DNA of 64,000 nucleotides from Enterobacter genomosp. O (GCF_001022965.1 NZ_LECZ01000027.1:744001-808000), one strand, 5' to 3'; numbered from the stretch's first letter, positions 45,802 to 55,639 are shown. Numbers and translations: made by a program. The notes: a model not told the origin generated them from the sequence alone.

Positions 45802-46471
45802 TGTCATCACCGATAACCTCGACTATCTGCTGTGGGGACGCGCGGCAGCCGGTGAACCGGGTGGCGTATTGCTCTCGTTGATGATGGCAGCTGGCGCAGC
45901 GGTCATCGCCCTGCCCGGCGGCGTTGCGCTCGCGTGTCTGGCCTGGCGCTATACCGGGCTCGTGCGAAAAGCCCTCTTTTTATGGGCAGAGCTGATTCGC
46001 GGTATCCCGCTTATCTTCGTGATTTTCTGGATGTGGTATCTTCTGCCGCTCATCACCGGAGGCGACCTGCCGGGGGCGCTGACCGTCACGCTGGCCCTGG
46101 CCTGGTTCACGGCGGCAACCGTCATGCACTCGGTGCTGGCCGGGCTTAACGCGCTGCCGTCCGGGCAGTACGAGGCCGCGCTGTCGCAGGGGTTCAGCAC
46201 CCAGCAAACCCTGTGGCGCGTGCTGCTGCCGCAGGCGCTGAGGAATATTCTGCCGTCGCTGGTGGGGATTTTTATCAGCCTGCTGAAGGATACGTCGCTG
46301 GCGTTTATCGTGAACGTACCGGAACTGACCACGGTGGCGGGACAGGTCAACAACCGGGTGCAAATCTACCCGGCGGCCATTTTTATCTTTACGGGCGTGG
46401 TCTACTACCTGCTCTGCTGTTCGCTCGAGCAGCTTGCGAAGCGCTGGCGCATTACCCGGCCAGCGCTTTAA
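45785..46471 (+). CDS. Amino-acid ABC transporter, permease 2
   Basis: 228 residues from ATG at 45785, which has GGGAG eight bases upstream; a GTG three codons earlier is less likely. HisMQ/GltK-type permease: AELIRGIPLIFVIFWMWYLL and the EAA loop GQYEAALSQGFSTQQTLWRV. Overlaps permease 1 by 17 bases, and its 3' end overlaps the convergent fumD end by 20 bases. Confidence 0.93.
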   Translation: MIAGLNVITDNLDYLLWGRAAAGEPGGVLLSLMMAAGAAVIALPGGVALACLAWRYTGLVRKALFLWAELIRGIPLIFVIFWMWYLLPLITGGDLPGALTVTLALAWFTAATVMHSVLAGLNALPSGQYEAALSQGFSTQQTLWRVLLPQALRNILPSLVGIFISLLKDTSLAFIVNVPELTTVAGQVNNRVQIYPAAIFIFTGVVYYLLCCSLEQLAKRWRITRPAL

Positions 46472-46661
46472 CCACCGTTTCCATCGCTTCGGTTGTCAAT
46501 TCACTGCGCTTAACGCGCTGGTTCGCCAGCGCGGTACGCAGCACCCCGGCAATGACAATATGCTTTGGCTCCTGCCCTAAATCACGCATCTCAAGCACGA
46601 CCTTCCCGACCACCCGGCACATCTCCTGGTACAGCGCTTCATCTTTGGTCACGTTACCCAT
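46452..46661 (-). CDS. fumD: FumD (YdhZ), small fumarase-like protein
   Basis: 69 residues from ATG at 46661 (MGNVTKDEALYQEMCRVV), same length as E. coli FumD, with GGAG eight bases upstream. The core GKVVLEMRDLGQEPKHIVIA is nearly identical to E. coli. In E. coli it is reported to be a fumarase and sits next to pykF; here the transsulfuration island lies between them. Confidence 0.95.
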   Translation of the reverse strand: MGNVTKDEALYQEMCRVVGKVVLEMRDLGQEPKHIVIAGVLRTALANQRVKRSELTTEAMETVVKALAG

Positions 46662-46718
46662 CGTCATCACTCCATTGCCTTTTAAACGTTGAGCTTAAAT
46701 GATTCTCCTGCCGGATAC

Positions 46719-46753
46719 AAAAAAGAAGCCCGGCGAGGAACTCGCCGGGCTTC
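46719..46753 (-). terminator. Terminator of the MetNIQ-type operon
   Basis: Thirteen-base-pair stem GAAGCCCGGCGAG/CTCGCCGGGCTTC (46725-46753); the six A residues on its left give the U tract on the minus strand. Confidence 0.93.
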
Positions 46754-46771
46754 ATCTGTAAAATCAGCTAA

Positions 46772-47584
46772 TTAGTTGTTTACTGGGATGACCGCGCCTT
46801 TGTACTTGGTGCGGATCCAGTCCTGAATCTCTTTGGAGTGCAGTACGTTCACCAGCGCGACGATGTCTTTCTTCTTCTCGTCACCGCGATGAACGGTAAT
46901 GATGTTGGCGTACGGGTTGTTTTCACCGCTCTCTACCGCAATCGGGTCGTGAACCGGATCCAGACCGGCGTCAATCGCGTAGTTGGCGTTAATCACCACC
47001 GCATCGCCTTCGTTGTTGTTGTACATCTGCGGCAGCAGAGACGCTTCCACGTTAGGCGTGAACTTCAGCTTTTTCGGGTTCTCGACGATATCGCTGATGC
47101 GCGCGGTCACTTTGTCGATGCCCGGCTTCAGCTTGATCACGCCCTCTTTCTCGAAGATAGAGAGAATGCGCCCCTCTTCAGAAACGGCGTCACGCATGAT
47201 GATCTTGCCGCCTTCCGGCAGGTCTTTCAGCGACTTGTATTTTTTGGAGTAGATGCCGATGGGCTCAATGTGGATCGCGCCCGCGCTGACAAAATCGTAG
47301 TCCTTATCGCCCGCGTGATCTTTCAGCACGCTGTTCAGATAAGGAATGTGCTGGAAATAGTTGGCGTCGATGTCATGACCCGCCAGCGCGGTGTTGGGCA
47401 AAATGTAGTCCTGGAAAGGTTTGATCTCCAGGTCGATACCCTGCTTCGCCAGAATCGGCTTTGCCTGCTCCAGAATTTCGGCGTGCGGCGTGTTGGACGC
47501 GCCCACGGTCAGGGTGTCGGCCCAGGAGGCGAAGCTCAGGGCGCTCAGGGTTGCAGCGGCGATCAGTGTCAGTGTCTTTTTCAT
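46772..47584 (-). CDS. MetQ/NlpA-family substrate-binding protein (non-lipoprotein)
   Basis: 270-residue binding protein of the methionine uptake family. The core is typical: LTVGASNTPHAEILEQAKPI, QDYILPNTALAGHDIDANYF, FVSAGAIHIEPIGIYS, VINANYAIDAGLDP. Unlike MetQ there is no lipobox: the signal peptide ends ASWA-DT, a signal peptidase I site, so the mature protein should be soluble in the periplasm. Last gene of an N-I-Q operon lying back to back with transsulfuration genes, suggesting a sulfur amino acid as substrate. Confidence 0.9.
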   Translation of the reverse strand: MKKTLTLIAAATLSALSFASWADTLTVGASNTPHAEILEQAKPILAKQGIDLEIKPFQDYILPNTALAGHDIDANYFQHIPYLNSVLKDHAGDKDYDFVSAGAIHIEPIGIYSKKYKSLKDLPEGGKIIMRDAVSEEGRILSIFEKEGVIKLKPGIDKVTARISDIVENPKKLKFTPNVEASLLPQMYNNNEGDAVVINANYAIDAGLDPVHDPIAVESGENNPYANIITVHRGDEKKKDIVALVNVLHSKEIQDWIRTKYKGAVIPVNN

Positions 47585-47607
47585 GATGTGGTTCCTGTGT
47601 GTATTTA

Positions 47608-48276
47608 TTAGCGTTTATCTAACAGAGAAGTAATGGCGTCGCCGCAGAACTGGATAATGAAAACGATGATCAGAATGGTCACCGTTGCCACCAGCGTGAC
47701 GTCACCATGGTTGCGCTGGAATCCTTCCAGATAAGCCAGATTTCCCAACCCGCCGGCGCCAATCACCCCCGCCATGGCGCTGTAGCTCACCAGCGCAATC
47801 AGCGTTACCGTAATACCCGATACCAGTGCAGGTGATGATTCCGGCAGTAAAACCCGAAACACTAACGTGCTCAGTCGCGCGCCCATCGAGCGCGTCGCTT
47901 CTATCACGCCTTTATCCACTTCACGCAGGGCGATCTCCACCAGGCGTGCGTAGAACGGTGCCGCGCCTACAATCAGCGCCGGCAGTGCCGCGTTGGCACC
48001 AAGAATGGTGCCAACGACGGTCTTGGTGAACGGGATCAGCAGGACGATCAGAATGATGAACGGGATGGAGCGGAACACGTTCACCACGATCGAAATAACG
48101 CTATAGACCGTGCGGTTGTGGAACAAGCCGCCGCGCGCGGTTAAAAACAGCGCCAGACCCAGCACGATACCCAGTACAAAGGTTGCCACGCCGGACAGTG
48201 CGGTCATGTACAGCGTCTCCAGCGTCGCCGCCCAGAGCTGATCCCACTTGAGATGCGGAAAGAGATCCTCAGCCAT
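47608..48276 (-). CDS. MetI-family ABC permease
   Basis: 222-residue permease with five helices. EAA-type loop VIEATRSMGARLSTLVFRVLLPES, followed by ALVSYSAMAGVIGAGGLGNLA, both typical of MetI. It overlaps the MetN-type gene by 8 bases and precedes the binding-protein gene by 23 bases. Confidence 0.93.
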   Translation of the reverse strand: MAEDLFPHLKWDQLWAATLETLYMTALSGVATFVLGIVLGLALFLTARGGLFHNRTVYSVISIVVNVFRSIPFIILIVLLIPFTKTVVGTILGANAALPALIVGAAPFYARLVEIALREVDKGVIEATRSMGARLSTLVFRVLLPESSPALVSGITVTLIALVSYSAMAGVIGAGGLGNLAYLEGFQRNHGDVTLVATVTILIIVFIIQFCGDAITSLLDKR

Positions 48277-49291
48277 GTTTAATCACCTCGCCTTCAATAT
48301 CGCTTTGCTTCAGGTCGGCGAGGATATTGTTCAGTTGTTCATCGGATGCCACTACCTGTACCCAGAGCTGACCAAACACGCCGTGGGCAGTTTGCGTCAT
48401 TTTGCCGTGCAGGATGTTAAACGGCAGGCCGTAGCGCAGGGTCAGCTCACCCACGATCGGTTGATGCGTGCTGTGACCGGTGAAGGTCAGCCTGATGACC
48501 GTCCCTTCCAGATCGTTTGCCAGCTCGGTATTGAAGGTTTCCTCTTCGGCATACTGGCTCACCTGGCGGACAAACTGCTGCGTAATCGGCTGCTGTGGAT
48601 GGGTAAAGACGCTCAGCACGTCCCCCTCTTCCACCACTTTACCGTTCTCCATCACCGCCACGCGGTCGCAGATTTTGCGCACCACGTGCATCTCGTGCGT
48701 GATCAGCACGATGGTCAGTTTGAAGCGACGGTTAATGTCCAGCAGCAGATCGAGGATCTGATCGGTAGTCTGCGGGTCGAGCGCGGAGGTGGCCTCGTCG
48801 CAGAGCAGCACGTCCGGGCTATTGGCCAGCGCGCGCGCAATGCCCACGCGCTGCTTTTGCCCGCCGCTCAGCTGTGACGGGTACGCGTGCTCGCGGCCTT
48901 TCAGGCCGACAAGTTCGATAAGCTCGGCCACGCGGGCCTTAATGTCGGCTTTCGGTACGCCGGCAATTTGCATGGAGAACGCGATATTCTCACTCACCGT
49001 GCGCGACCACAGCAGGTTGAAATGCTGGAACACCATGCTGATCTTCAGACGCGCCTGGCGTAAGGCTTCGCCTTTAGCCGCGGAAATGTTCTGCCCGTTG
49101 ATGGTTACGCTGCCGGTGCTGGGTTTTTCCAGGCCATTGAGCAGGCGAATAAGCGTACTTTTACCTGCTCCGCTATAACCGATAATCCCGTAAATCTGCC
49201 CCTGTGCTATCGTCAAATTGACGTTATCAACGGCCGTGAGTGCCACCTTTCCGTTGTCAAAAACCTTCGAAATATTGCTCAGTACAATCAT
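48269..49291 (-). CDS. MetN-family ABC ATPase with C-terminal NIL domain
   Basis: 340 residues. Walker A GYSGAGKST, Q-loop MVFQHFNLLWSRT, signature LSGGQKQRVGIARALA, Walker B VLLCDEATSALDPQ, H-loop ITHEMHVV. The C-terminal ~95 residues form the NIL/ACT-like domain that in MetN binds methionine and inhibits transport, so feedback control is probable. A paralogue of the housekeeping metNIQ expected elsewhere in the genome. Confidence 0.93.
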   Translation of the reverse strand: MIVLSNISKVFDNGKVALTAVDNVNLTIAQGQIYGIIGYSGAGKSTLIRLLNGLEKPSTGSVTINGQNISAAKGEALRQARLKISMVFQHFNLLWSRTVSENIAFSMQIAGVPKADIKARVAELIELVGLKGREHAYPSQLSGGQKQRVGIARALANSPDVLLCDEATSALDPQTTDQILDLLLDINRRFKLTIVLITHEMHVVRKICDRVAVMENGKVVEEGDVLSVFTHPQQPITQQFVRQVSQYAEEETFNTELANDLEGTVIRLTFTGHSTHQPIVGELTLRYGLPFNILHGKMTQTAHGVFGQLWVQVVASDEQLNNILADLKQSDIEGEVIKHG

Positions 49292-49691
49292 TCTTATTCG
49301 TTATCCGTGCCGCCCGTGGCGGTTTAGCAGTATGGATGTCCAAACGATAGTAAACAGCCGTTATCAGCTTTTAAATGAACAAAAAAGAATGTGTTATTAC
49401 TTTGGGGAATAAACAGCGGATTTACCGGGTGGGAAGCATTTAGACCAATTTCAGCAATGATTATCTGCCAGATGCATATCTGCTGGCTGACACGCGCAAA
49501 AAACGGTCATTTTTGCAGCATTTTACACCAGTATAGCCATCCTCACATCCAGACAACTTTACGTCTTGCTGTCCTGACATCCAAAAACGTCATTTATATT
49601 CCTTTCTGTTCTAAAAGGCAGTGAATGGTTCTTTATTGCTAAAATTTCACCGCCCTATCATCCCGTCATGACATCCAGAAAGGAAAACATC
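49292..49691. promoter_or_regulatory. Divergent control region of the transsulfuration island
   Basis: 400 AT-rich bases with no ORF. The motif ACATCCA preceded by G or C occurs four times: 49333-49340 (reverse strand), 49544-49551, 49576-49583 and 49670-49677. Between 49551 and 49582 a tandem of eight-base units includes AGACAACT and TTACGTCT, each 6/8 to the MetJ met-box AGACGTCT, followed by weaker units in phase. Regulator identity is inferred. Confidence 0.5.
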
Positions 49692-51062
49692 ATGACGATT
49701 TACCACTCCGTCACCGAACTGATTGGTCGTACCCCGCTTATCCAGCTGCACAAGCTTGATACCGGTCCCTGCTCGCTGTTTCTGAAGCTGGAAAACCAGA
49801 ATCCCGGCGGCTCCATTAAGGATCGCGTGGCGTTGTCGATGATTAACGAAGCGGAGCGTACCGGCCAGCTGCAGCCGGGCGGCACGATTATTGAGGCGAC
49901 GGCGGGCAATACCGGTCTCGGCCTGGCCCTGATCGCCGCCCAGAAAGGCTACTCGCTGATCCTGGTGGTGCCGGACAAAATGAGCCGCGAGAAAATTTTC
50001 CACCTGCGCGCGCTGGGTGCTCAGGTGGTGCTGACCCGCTCCGACGTCAATAAGGGCCATCCCGCCTATTACCAGGATTACGCCCAGCGTCTGGCCAATG
50101 AACTGCCCGGCGCGTTTTACATTGACCAGTTCAATAACGAAGCCAATCCGCTGGCACACCGCACCACTACGGCACCGGAACTGTATGAGCAGCTTGACGG
50201 CAAGATCGACGCCATCGTGGTGGGTGTCGGCTCAGGCGGTACCCTGGGCGGCCTGCAGGCGTGGTTCGCCGAGCACTCTCCGCACACGGAGTTTATCCTC
50301 GCAGACCCGGCCGGATCCGTGCTGGCCGACCAGGTGGAAACCGGGCGCTACCACGATGCAGGCTCATGGCTGGTTGAGGGGATCGGTGAGGACTTTATTC
50401 CTCCGCTGGCCCATATCGAAGGCGTGAATCGCGCCTGGCGCATCACCGACCGCGAAGCGTTCACCACCGCGCGCGATCTGCTGAAAACGGAAGGCATTCT
50501 GGCGGGCTCCTCCAGCGGCACGCTGCTGGCGGCGGCGCTGAAGTATTGCCAGGCGCAGAGCACGCCGAAGCGCGTGGTGACCTTCGCCTGCGACAGCGGC
50601 AACAAATACCTCTCGAAGATGTTTAACGACGACTGGATGCGTCAGCAGGGGCTGATCGCACGCCCTCAGGCTGGCGACCTCTCCGACTACATCGCCCTGC
50701 GCCACGATGAAGGCGCCACCGTCACCGCCGCCCCGGACGACACGCTTTCCACCGTCCTGGCGCGCATGCGTCTGTATGACATCTCCCAGCTGCCGGTGCT
50801 GGAGAACGGCAAGGTGGTGGGCATTATCGACGAATGGGATCTTCTGCGGCATATCGGCGGCGACGGCGATCGCTTCGCGCTTCCGGTGACTGCGGCCATG
50901 ACGCGTCAGGTGGAATTCCTGGATAAACACGCTCCGGAAAGCGCCCTGAACGCCATCTTCGACCGCGGCCTGGTGGCCGTAATTAATGATAACGACCGCT
51001 TTCTGGGTCTGATTACGCGCAGCGACGTGCTGACCGCATGGCGCAACCGTCTACAGCAATAA
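49692..51062 (+). CDS. mtcB: Cystathionine beta-synthase (MtcB-like)
   Basis: 456 residues from ATG at 49692 behind AAAGGAAA. PLP fold-type II core (1-325): NPGGSIKDRVAL holds the cofactor lysine, EATAGNTGLGLAL and VGVGSGGTLGG bind the phosphate. Residues about 335-455 are two CBS domains (TVTAAPDDTLSTVLARM, PVLENGKVVGIIDEWDLL), the usual regulatory module. It would condense serine or O-acetylserine with homocysteine. Klebsiella uses such a gene pair, mtcBC, for reverse transsulfuration; E. coli K-12 lacks it. A cysteine synthase function is the alternative but the CBS tail argues against it. Confidence 0.88.
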   Translation: MTIYHSVTELIGRTPLIQLHKLDTGPCSLFLKLENQNPGGSIKDRVALSMINEAERTGQLQPGGTIIEATAGNTGLGLALIAAQKGYSLILVVPDKMSREKIFHLRALGAQVVLTRSDVNKGHPAYYQDYAQRLANELPGAFYIDQFNNEANPLAHRTTTAPELYEQLDGKIDAIVVGVGSGGTLGGLQAWFAEHSPHTEFILADPAGSVLADQVETGRYHDAGSWLVEGIGEDFIPPLAHIEGVNRAWRITDREAFTTARDLLKTEGILAGSSSGTLLAAALKYCQAQSTPKRVVTFACDSGNKYLSKMFNDDWMRQQGLIARPQAGDLSDYIALRHDEGATVTAAPDDTLSTVLARMRLYDISQLPVLENGKVVGIIDEWDLLRHIGGDGDRFALPVTAAMTRQVEFLDKHAPESALNAIFDRGLVAVINDNDRFLGLITRSDVLTAWRNRLQQ

Positions 51063-51073
51063 AGGAATTGATG

Positions 51074-52219
51074 ATGAAAAACCTGGCAACCCTGAGCGTC
51101 CACAGCGGCGAGTTCAACGACCAGCACGGTGCGGTGATGCCGCCAATTTACGCCACCTCGACGTTTGCGCAACCCTCTCCCGGGGAACATACCGGCTATG
51201 AATATTCGCGCAGCGGCAATCCCACCCGTCATGCGCTGGAAACCGCCATCGCCGAACTGGAAGGCGGTACGCGCGGCTACGCTTTCGCCTCTGGTCTGGC
51301 GGCCATCTCCACGGTGCTCGAACTGCTGGATAAAGACAGCCACATCGTCGCCATTGATGACGTTTACGGCGGTACATACCGTCTGATCGAGAACGTGCGC
51401 AAGCGCAGCACCGGCCTGCAGGTCAGTTGGGTTAAACCGGACGACCTGGCCGGGCTGGAGGCCGCCATTCGTCCGGACACGCGTATGGTCTGGGTCGAAA
51501 CGCCAACTAACCCGCTGCTGAAGCTGGCAGATCTCGCGGCGATTGCGGCAATCGCCCGTCGTCATAACGTCATCAGCGTGGCGGATAATACCTTTGCATC
51601 GCCGGTTATCCATCGCCCGCTGGAGTCGGGTTTTGATATCGTGGTGCACTCCGCCACCAAATACCTTAACGGCCACTCAGACGTGGTGGCCGGGCTGGCG
51701 ATTGTCGGGGACAACAAGGAACTGGCGGATAAGCTGGGCTATCTGCAAAACGCGGTGGGCGGCGTTCTGGATCCGTTCAGCAGCTTCCTGACCCTGCGCG
51801 GTATTCGCACCCTTGCGCTGCGCGTCGAAAAGCACAGCACCAACGCGCTGGCGATTGCGCAATGGCTCGATCAGCATCCTCTGGTGGAAAACGTTTTCTA
51901 TCCCGGTCTGGAATCGCACCCGCAGTATCAGCTTGCCCGCACGCAGATGGCGCTGCCAGGCGGGATGATTTCCGTCGTGGTGAAAGGCGATGCGCAACGC
52001 GCAACGGAAGTGATCCGCAACCTGAAGCTGTTTACCCTCGCGGAAAGCCTGGGTGGCGTGGAAAGCCTTGTGAGCCAGCCTTACAGCATGACGCACGCCT
52101 CCATTCCGCTTGAGCAACGGCTGGCAAACGGCATTGTGCCGCAGCTGATCCGCCTGTCAGTGGGGATTGAAGATCCTAAAGACCTGATTGCCGACCTCAG
52201 CCAGGCGCTGCAAAAATAG
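51074..52219 (+). CDS. mtcC: Cystathionine gamma-lyase (MtcC-like)
   Basis: 381-residue Cys/Met-metabolism PLP enzyme (fold type I). Start ATG 51074, seven bases after AAAGGA; another ATG lies one codon earlier. YEYSRSGNPTRHALE, ASGLAAISTV, the cofactor lysine in HSATKYLNGHSDVVAG and SLGGVESLVSQPYSMTHASI are diagnostic. Eleven bases after mtcB, so one operon; together they turn homocysteine into cysteine. The family also includes MetB and MetC; the pairing with a beta-synthase is the main reason for this call. A hairpin (52227-52247) without U tract follows. Confidence 0.86.
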   Translation: MKNLATLSVHSGEFNDQHGAVMPPIYATSTFAQPSPGEHTGYEYSRSGNPTRHALETAIAELEGGTRGYAFASGLAAISTVLELLDKDSHIVAIDDVYGGTYRLIENVRKRSTGLQVSWVKPDDLAGLEAAIRPDTRMVWVETPTNPLLKLADLAAIAAIARRHNVISVADNTFASPVIHRPLESGFDIVVHSATKYLNGHSDVVAGLAIVGDNKELADKLGYLQNAVGGVLDPFSSFLTLRGIRTLALRVEKHSTNALAIAQWLDQHPLVENVFYPGLESHPQYQLARTQMALPGGMISVVVKGDAQRATEVIRNLKLFTLAESLGGVESLVSQPYSMTHASIPLEQRLANGIVPQLIRLSVGIEDPKDLIADLSQALQK

Positions 52220-52596
52220 GCAAAGCGCGGCAGGTCAATCACCTGCCGCCATAAGTTGTCATTATGGCTTAACGCCTTGATAACAATATTATGTGAAACT
52301 GCACAGATTATTTTTGAAACACCGTTTCCATTTTCCTTTTATCTTAAAATCAGCGTATAATGCGCGCCTAATCCCTGGTGAATGGTTTCAGCGCTTGGAA
52401 TACACAAAACAACGTACAACTTCTCCTCTCCTTCGTTGGGCTGTCACTCAGGCACACTTTCTTCTGCACGCTCATTTGATGTCTCCTATCCTTAGTGCGT
52501 GTCATATACTCTTTTGCAACACAGGTTTGACTCCGCGGCGGTGCGCCCCCGGAGCGAGATTTCCATATCCTTCCCAACTTAAAGACTAAGACTGTC
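52220..52596 (+). promoter_or_regulatory. pykF upstream region: promoter, Cra site and long leader
   Basis: A -10 TATAAT lies at 52356-52361. TGAATGGTTTCA (52379-52390) matches the Cra/FruR consensus with one mismatch and sits about 12 bases after the expected start, consistent with the Cra repression known for E. coli pykF. The remaining leader is about 205 bases with no ORF that I trust. Confidence 0.75.
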
Positions 52597-54018
52597 ATGA
52601 AAAAGACGAAAATTGTTTGTACTATCGGCCCGAAAACCGAATCTGAAGAGATGCTGACCAAAATGCTGGACGCCGGCATGAACGTGATGCGTCTGAACTT
52701 CTCCCACGGTGACTATGCAGAACACGGTCAGCGTATCCAGAACTTGCGCAACGTAATGAGCAAGACCGGTAAAAAAGCCGCCATCCTGCTGGATACCAAA
52801 GGCCCAGAAATCCGTACCATCAAACTGGAAGGCGGTAACGACGTCTCTCTGAAAGCAGGCCAGACCTTCACCTTCACCACGGACAAATCCGTGGTCGGTA
52901 ACAATGAAATCGTTGCAGTGACCTATGAAGGCTTCACCAGCGACCTGTCCGTCGGTAACACCGTGCTGGTAGACGATGGTCTGATCGGTATGGAAGTCAC
53001 CGCTATCGAAGGTAACAAGGTTATCTGTAAAGTGCTGAACAACGGCGACCTGGGCGAGAACAAAGGCGTTAACCTGCCGGGCGTTTCCATCGCGCTGCCA
53101 GCCCTGGCTGAAAAAGACAAGCAAGACCTGATCTTCGGCTGCGAGCAAGGCGTTGACTTCGTTGCCGCTTCCTTCATCCGTAAACGTTCCGACGTGGTTG
53201 AAATCCGTGAGCACCTGAAAGCGCACGGCGGCGAGAAGATCCAGATCATCTCCAAAATTGAAAACCAGGAAGGCCTGAACAACTTCGACGAAATCCTCGA
53301 AGCGTCTGACGGCATCATGGTTGCCCGTGGCGACCTGGGCGTTGAAATCCCGGTTGAAGAAGTAATCTTCGCGCAGAAGATGATGATCGAGAAATGCGTT
53401 CGCGCGCGTAAAGTGGTTATCACCGCCACGCAGATGTTGGACTCCATGATCAAAAACCCACGCCCAACCCGCGCTGAAGCAGGCGACGTGGCAAACGCCA
53501 TCCTCGACGGTACTGATGCCGTTATGCTGTCCGGCGAATCCGCGAAAGGTAAATATCCGCTGGAAGCGGTGTCCATCATGGCCACCATCTGCGAACGTAC
53601 CGACCGCGTGATGAAGAGCCGTCTGGACTACAACAACGACAGCCGTAAGCTGCGCATCACCGAAGCGGTCTGCCGCGGTGCAGTAGAAACCGCTGAGAAG
53701 CTGGAAGCGCCGCTGATCGTGGTTGCTACTCAGGGCGGTAAATCTGCTCGCGCCGTGCGCAAATACTTCCCGGATGCGACCATCCTGGCGCTGACCACCA
53801 ATGAAACCACTGCCCGTCAGCTGGTGCTGAGCAAAGGCGTGATCCCACACCTGGTGAAAGAGATCGCCTCTACCGATGATTTCTATCGTCTGGGTAAAGA
53901 AGTGGCTCTGGAGCTGGTTGATCGCGGCCTGGCACAGAAAGGCGACGTTGTGGTCATGGTTTCTGGCGCGCTGGTACCAAGCGGAACCACCAATACCGCA
54001 TCTGTTCACGTGCTGTAA
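52597..54018 (+). CDS. pykF: Pyruvate kinase I (fructose-1,6-bisphosphate activated)
   Basis: Glycolytic enzyme converting phosphoenolpyruvate and ADP to pyruvate and ATP; about 473 residues. [20 protein letters not shown] at the N terminus, active-site [17 protein letters not shown] and the [12 protein letters not shown] loop, metal-binding [23 protein letters not shown] segment. The C-terminal allosteric domain holds the FBP site region. Followed by a strong terminator. Highly biased codon use is typical of an abundant enzyme. Confidence 0.98.
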   Translation: MKKTKIVCTIGPKTESEEMLTKMLDAGMNVMRLNFSHGDYAEHGQRIQNLRNVMSKTGKKAAILLDTKGPEIRTIKLEGGNDVSLKAGQTFTFTTDKSVVGNNEIVAVTYEGFTSDLSVGNTVLVDDGLIGMEVTAIEGNKVICKVLNNGDLGENKGVNLPGVSIALPALAEKDKQDLIFGCEQGVDFVAASFIRKRSDVVEIREHLKAHGGEKIQIISKIENQEGLNNFDEILEASDGIMVARGDLGVEIPVEEVIFAQKMMIEKCVRARKVVITATQMLDSMIKNPRPTRAEAGDVANAILDGTDAVMLSGESAKGKYPLEAVSIMATICERTDRVMKSRLDYNNDSRKLRITEAVCRGAVETAEKLEAPLIVVATQGGKSARAVRKYFPDATILALTTNETTARQLVLSKGVIPHLVKEIASTDDFYRLGKEVALELVDRGLAQKGDVVVMVSGALVPSGTTNTASVHVL

Positions 54019-54044
54019 TAATTCCCGAACGAATTAATTTTGAT

Positions 54045-54071
54045 AAAAAGCGCCCGCCGGGCGCTTTTTTT
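54045..54071 (+). terminator. pykF terminator
   Basis: Stem GCGCCC/GGGCGC (54050-54064) with A tract before and seven T after; also usable in reverse. Confidence 0.93.
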
Positions 54072-54315
54072 ATTTCTGGCATTAGCCAAAGTCATTCAAA
54101 ATGCAAATCGGGTTTTTCTATTTAATTGCGAATTATCTAAGATGAATCCGATGATAAATGCCTTTTTTTCCTTAGATTTTTGCCCGAAAAGGGCTGATTC
54201 GATGCTTCTTTGAGCGAACGATCAAAAATAGGTGTATTCCCATCAAAAAAATATTCTCAACCCAAAAAACTTTGTGTAATACTTGTAACGCTACATGGAG
54301 ATTAACTCAATCTAG

Positions 54316-54564
<249 letters not shown>

Positions 54565-54580
54565 TAGTACCTGTTAATAA

Positions 54581-54612
54581 AATGGCGCACATTGTGCGCC
54601 ATTTTTTTTTGC
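54581..54612 (+). terminator. lpp terminator
   Basis: Stem AATGGCGCAC/GTGCGCCATT with loop ATT, followed by a run of T. Confidence 0.95.
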
Positions 54613-54625
54613 CTCCGTCAAACGG

Positions 54626-55639
54626 CTACTGCGTCACCTTCTCCCCTTCATCTTCCGCTACCGCAGCGGACACCCGACTGTTCTGCACGGACAACACGTT
54701 ATTACTGGCTGACGGGCCGCTACCTGACGACACGACAACCGGGATCCCGGCGCGGCGTGACAGGGCTTTATCAATAAGCGCCTTATCGCTTCCCGCCTGA
54801 GAAACAAAGGTCGCAAAGTCTGCGGAATGGGTAATTGGCGAGACCTGCGGGTTTTCGCCCTCTGCCTGCGCCAGCGGACGGTGGACTTCAATATAGCGTT
54901 TGCCATCCGGCTCAACGGAGAACTTCACCGGTTCATTGATAATCTGTACCCGCGTGCCCACCCGCACCTGTTCGAACAGGGCTTTAATGTCCGGGGCATT
55001 CATCCGCATACAGCCGGAACTGACCCGCAGGCCGACGCTGTCCGGCGCGCTGGTGCCGTGGATCAGATATTCCCCATTGCCCACGCCTAAACGCAGTGCG
55101 AAGCGTCCCAGAGGGTTATTTGGCCCGGCAGGTACTACCGGAGGCAGCTTAATTCCCTGCTCCAGAGAGCGTGCTCTGATGCCCGCTGTGGGTGTCCAGG
55201 TGGGATTAGGGATTTTCTGGCTCACGCGCGTGGTCGTAACCGGCGTTTCCAGCCCCAGCTGTCCGATGCCGAGCGGGAAAACCTGAACAATGTTTTCTCC
55301 CGGCGGGAAGTAGTAGAGCCGAAGCTCAGCGAGGTTAACCACAATGCCCTCACGCGGCGTGTCCGGCAGCAGCATCTGCGACGGGATGGTGATGACGGTT
55401 CCCGGAGCCGGGTTGACCGGCGCAATGGTATTGTTCGTTTCCAGGATCACCTGCGCCGCGGTATTAAACCGGCGGGCGATGGTCTGCAGCTTATTATCCC
55501 CTTCCTGTATCGTGTAGGTTTGATTTTGCCCAATCAGACGACTGCCTGCGGGCGGCAACGGATAGTCCATCGCGCGGGCCGAATTAAGGGCTCCGAGCGA
55601 ACTGAGAAGTAATAGAGTTATTAGAGACGCGCGCTTCAT
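54626..55639 (-). CDS. ldtE: LdtE (YnhG), L,D-transpeptidase
   Basis: 337-residue periplasmic enzyme making 3-3 (mDAP-mDAP) murein crosslinks. Signal peptide ends [11 protein letters not shown]; a LysM domain spans about residues 40-90 ([17 protein letters not shown]); the YkuD catalytic domain carries [20 protein letters not shown] with the catalytic cysteine and histidine. The C-terminal tail is Ser/Ala-rich. It follows sufE on the same strand, 97 bases away, as in E. coli. Confidence 0.96.
   Translation of the reverse strand: MKRASLITLLLLSSLGALNSARAMDYPLPPAGSRLIGQNQTYTIQEGDNKLQTIARRFNTAAQVILETNNTIAPVNPAPGTVITIPSQMLLPDTPREGIVVNLAELRLYYFPPGENIVQVFPLGIGQLGLETPVTTTRVSQKIPNPTWTPTAGIRARSLEQGIKLPPVVPAGPNNPLGRFALRLGVGNGEYLIHGTSAPDSVGLRVSSGCMRMNAPDIKALFEQVRVGTRVQIINEPVKFSVEPDGKRYIEVHRPLAQAEGENPQVSPITHSADFATFVSQAGSDKALIDKALSRRAGIPVVVSSGSGPSASNNVLSVQNSRVSAAVAEDEGEKVTQ

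Noticed and set aside
52293..52589. 98-residue ORF in the pykF leader
   Set aside because: Overlaps the promoter and Cra site; no ribosome site.
52579..54009. 476-residue ORF antisense to pykF
   Set aside because: Mirror of a highly expressed, codon-biased gene; such long antisense frames arise from codon usage alone.
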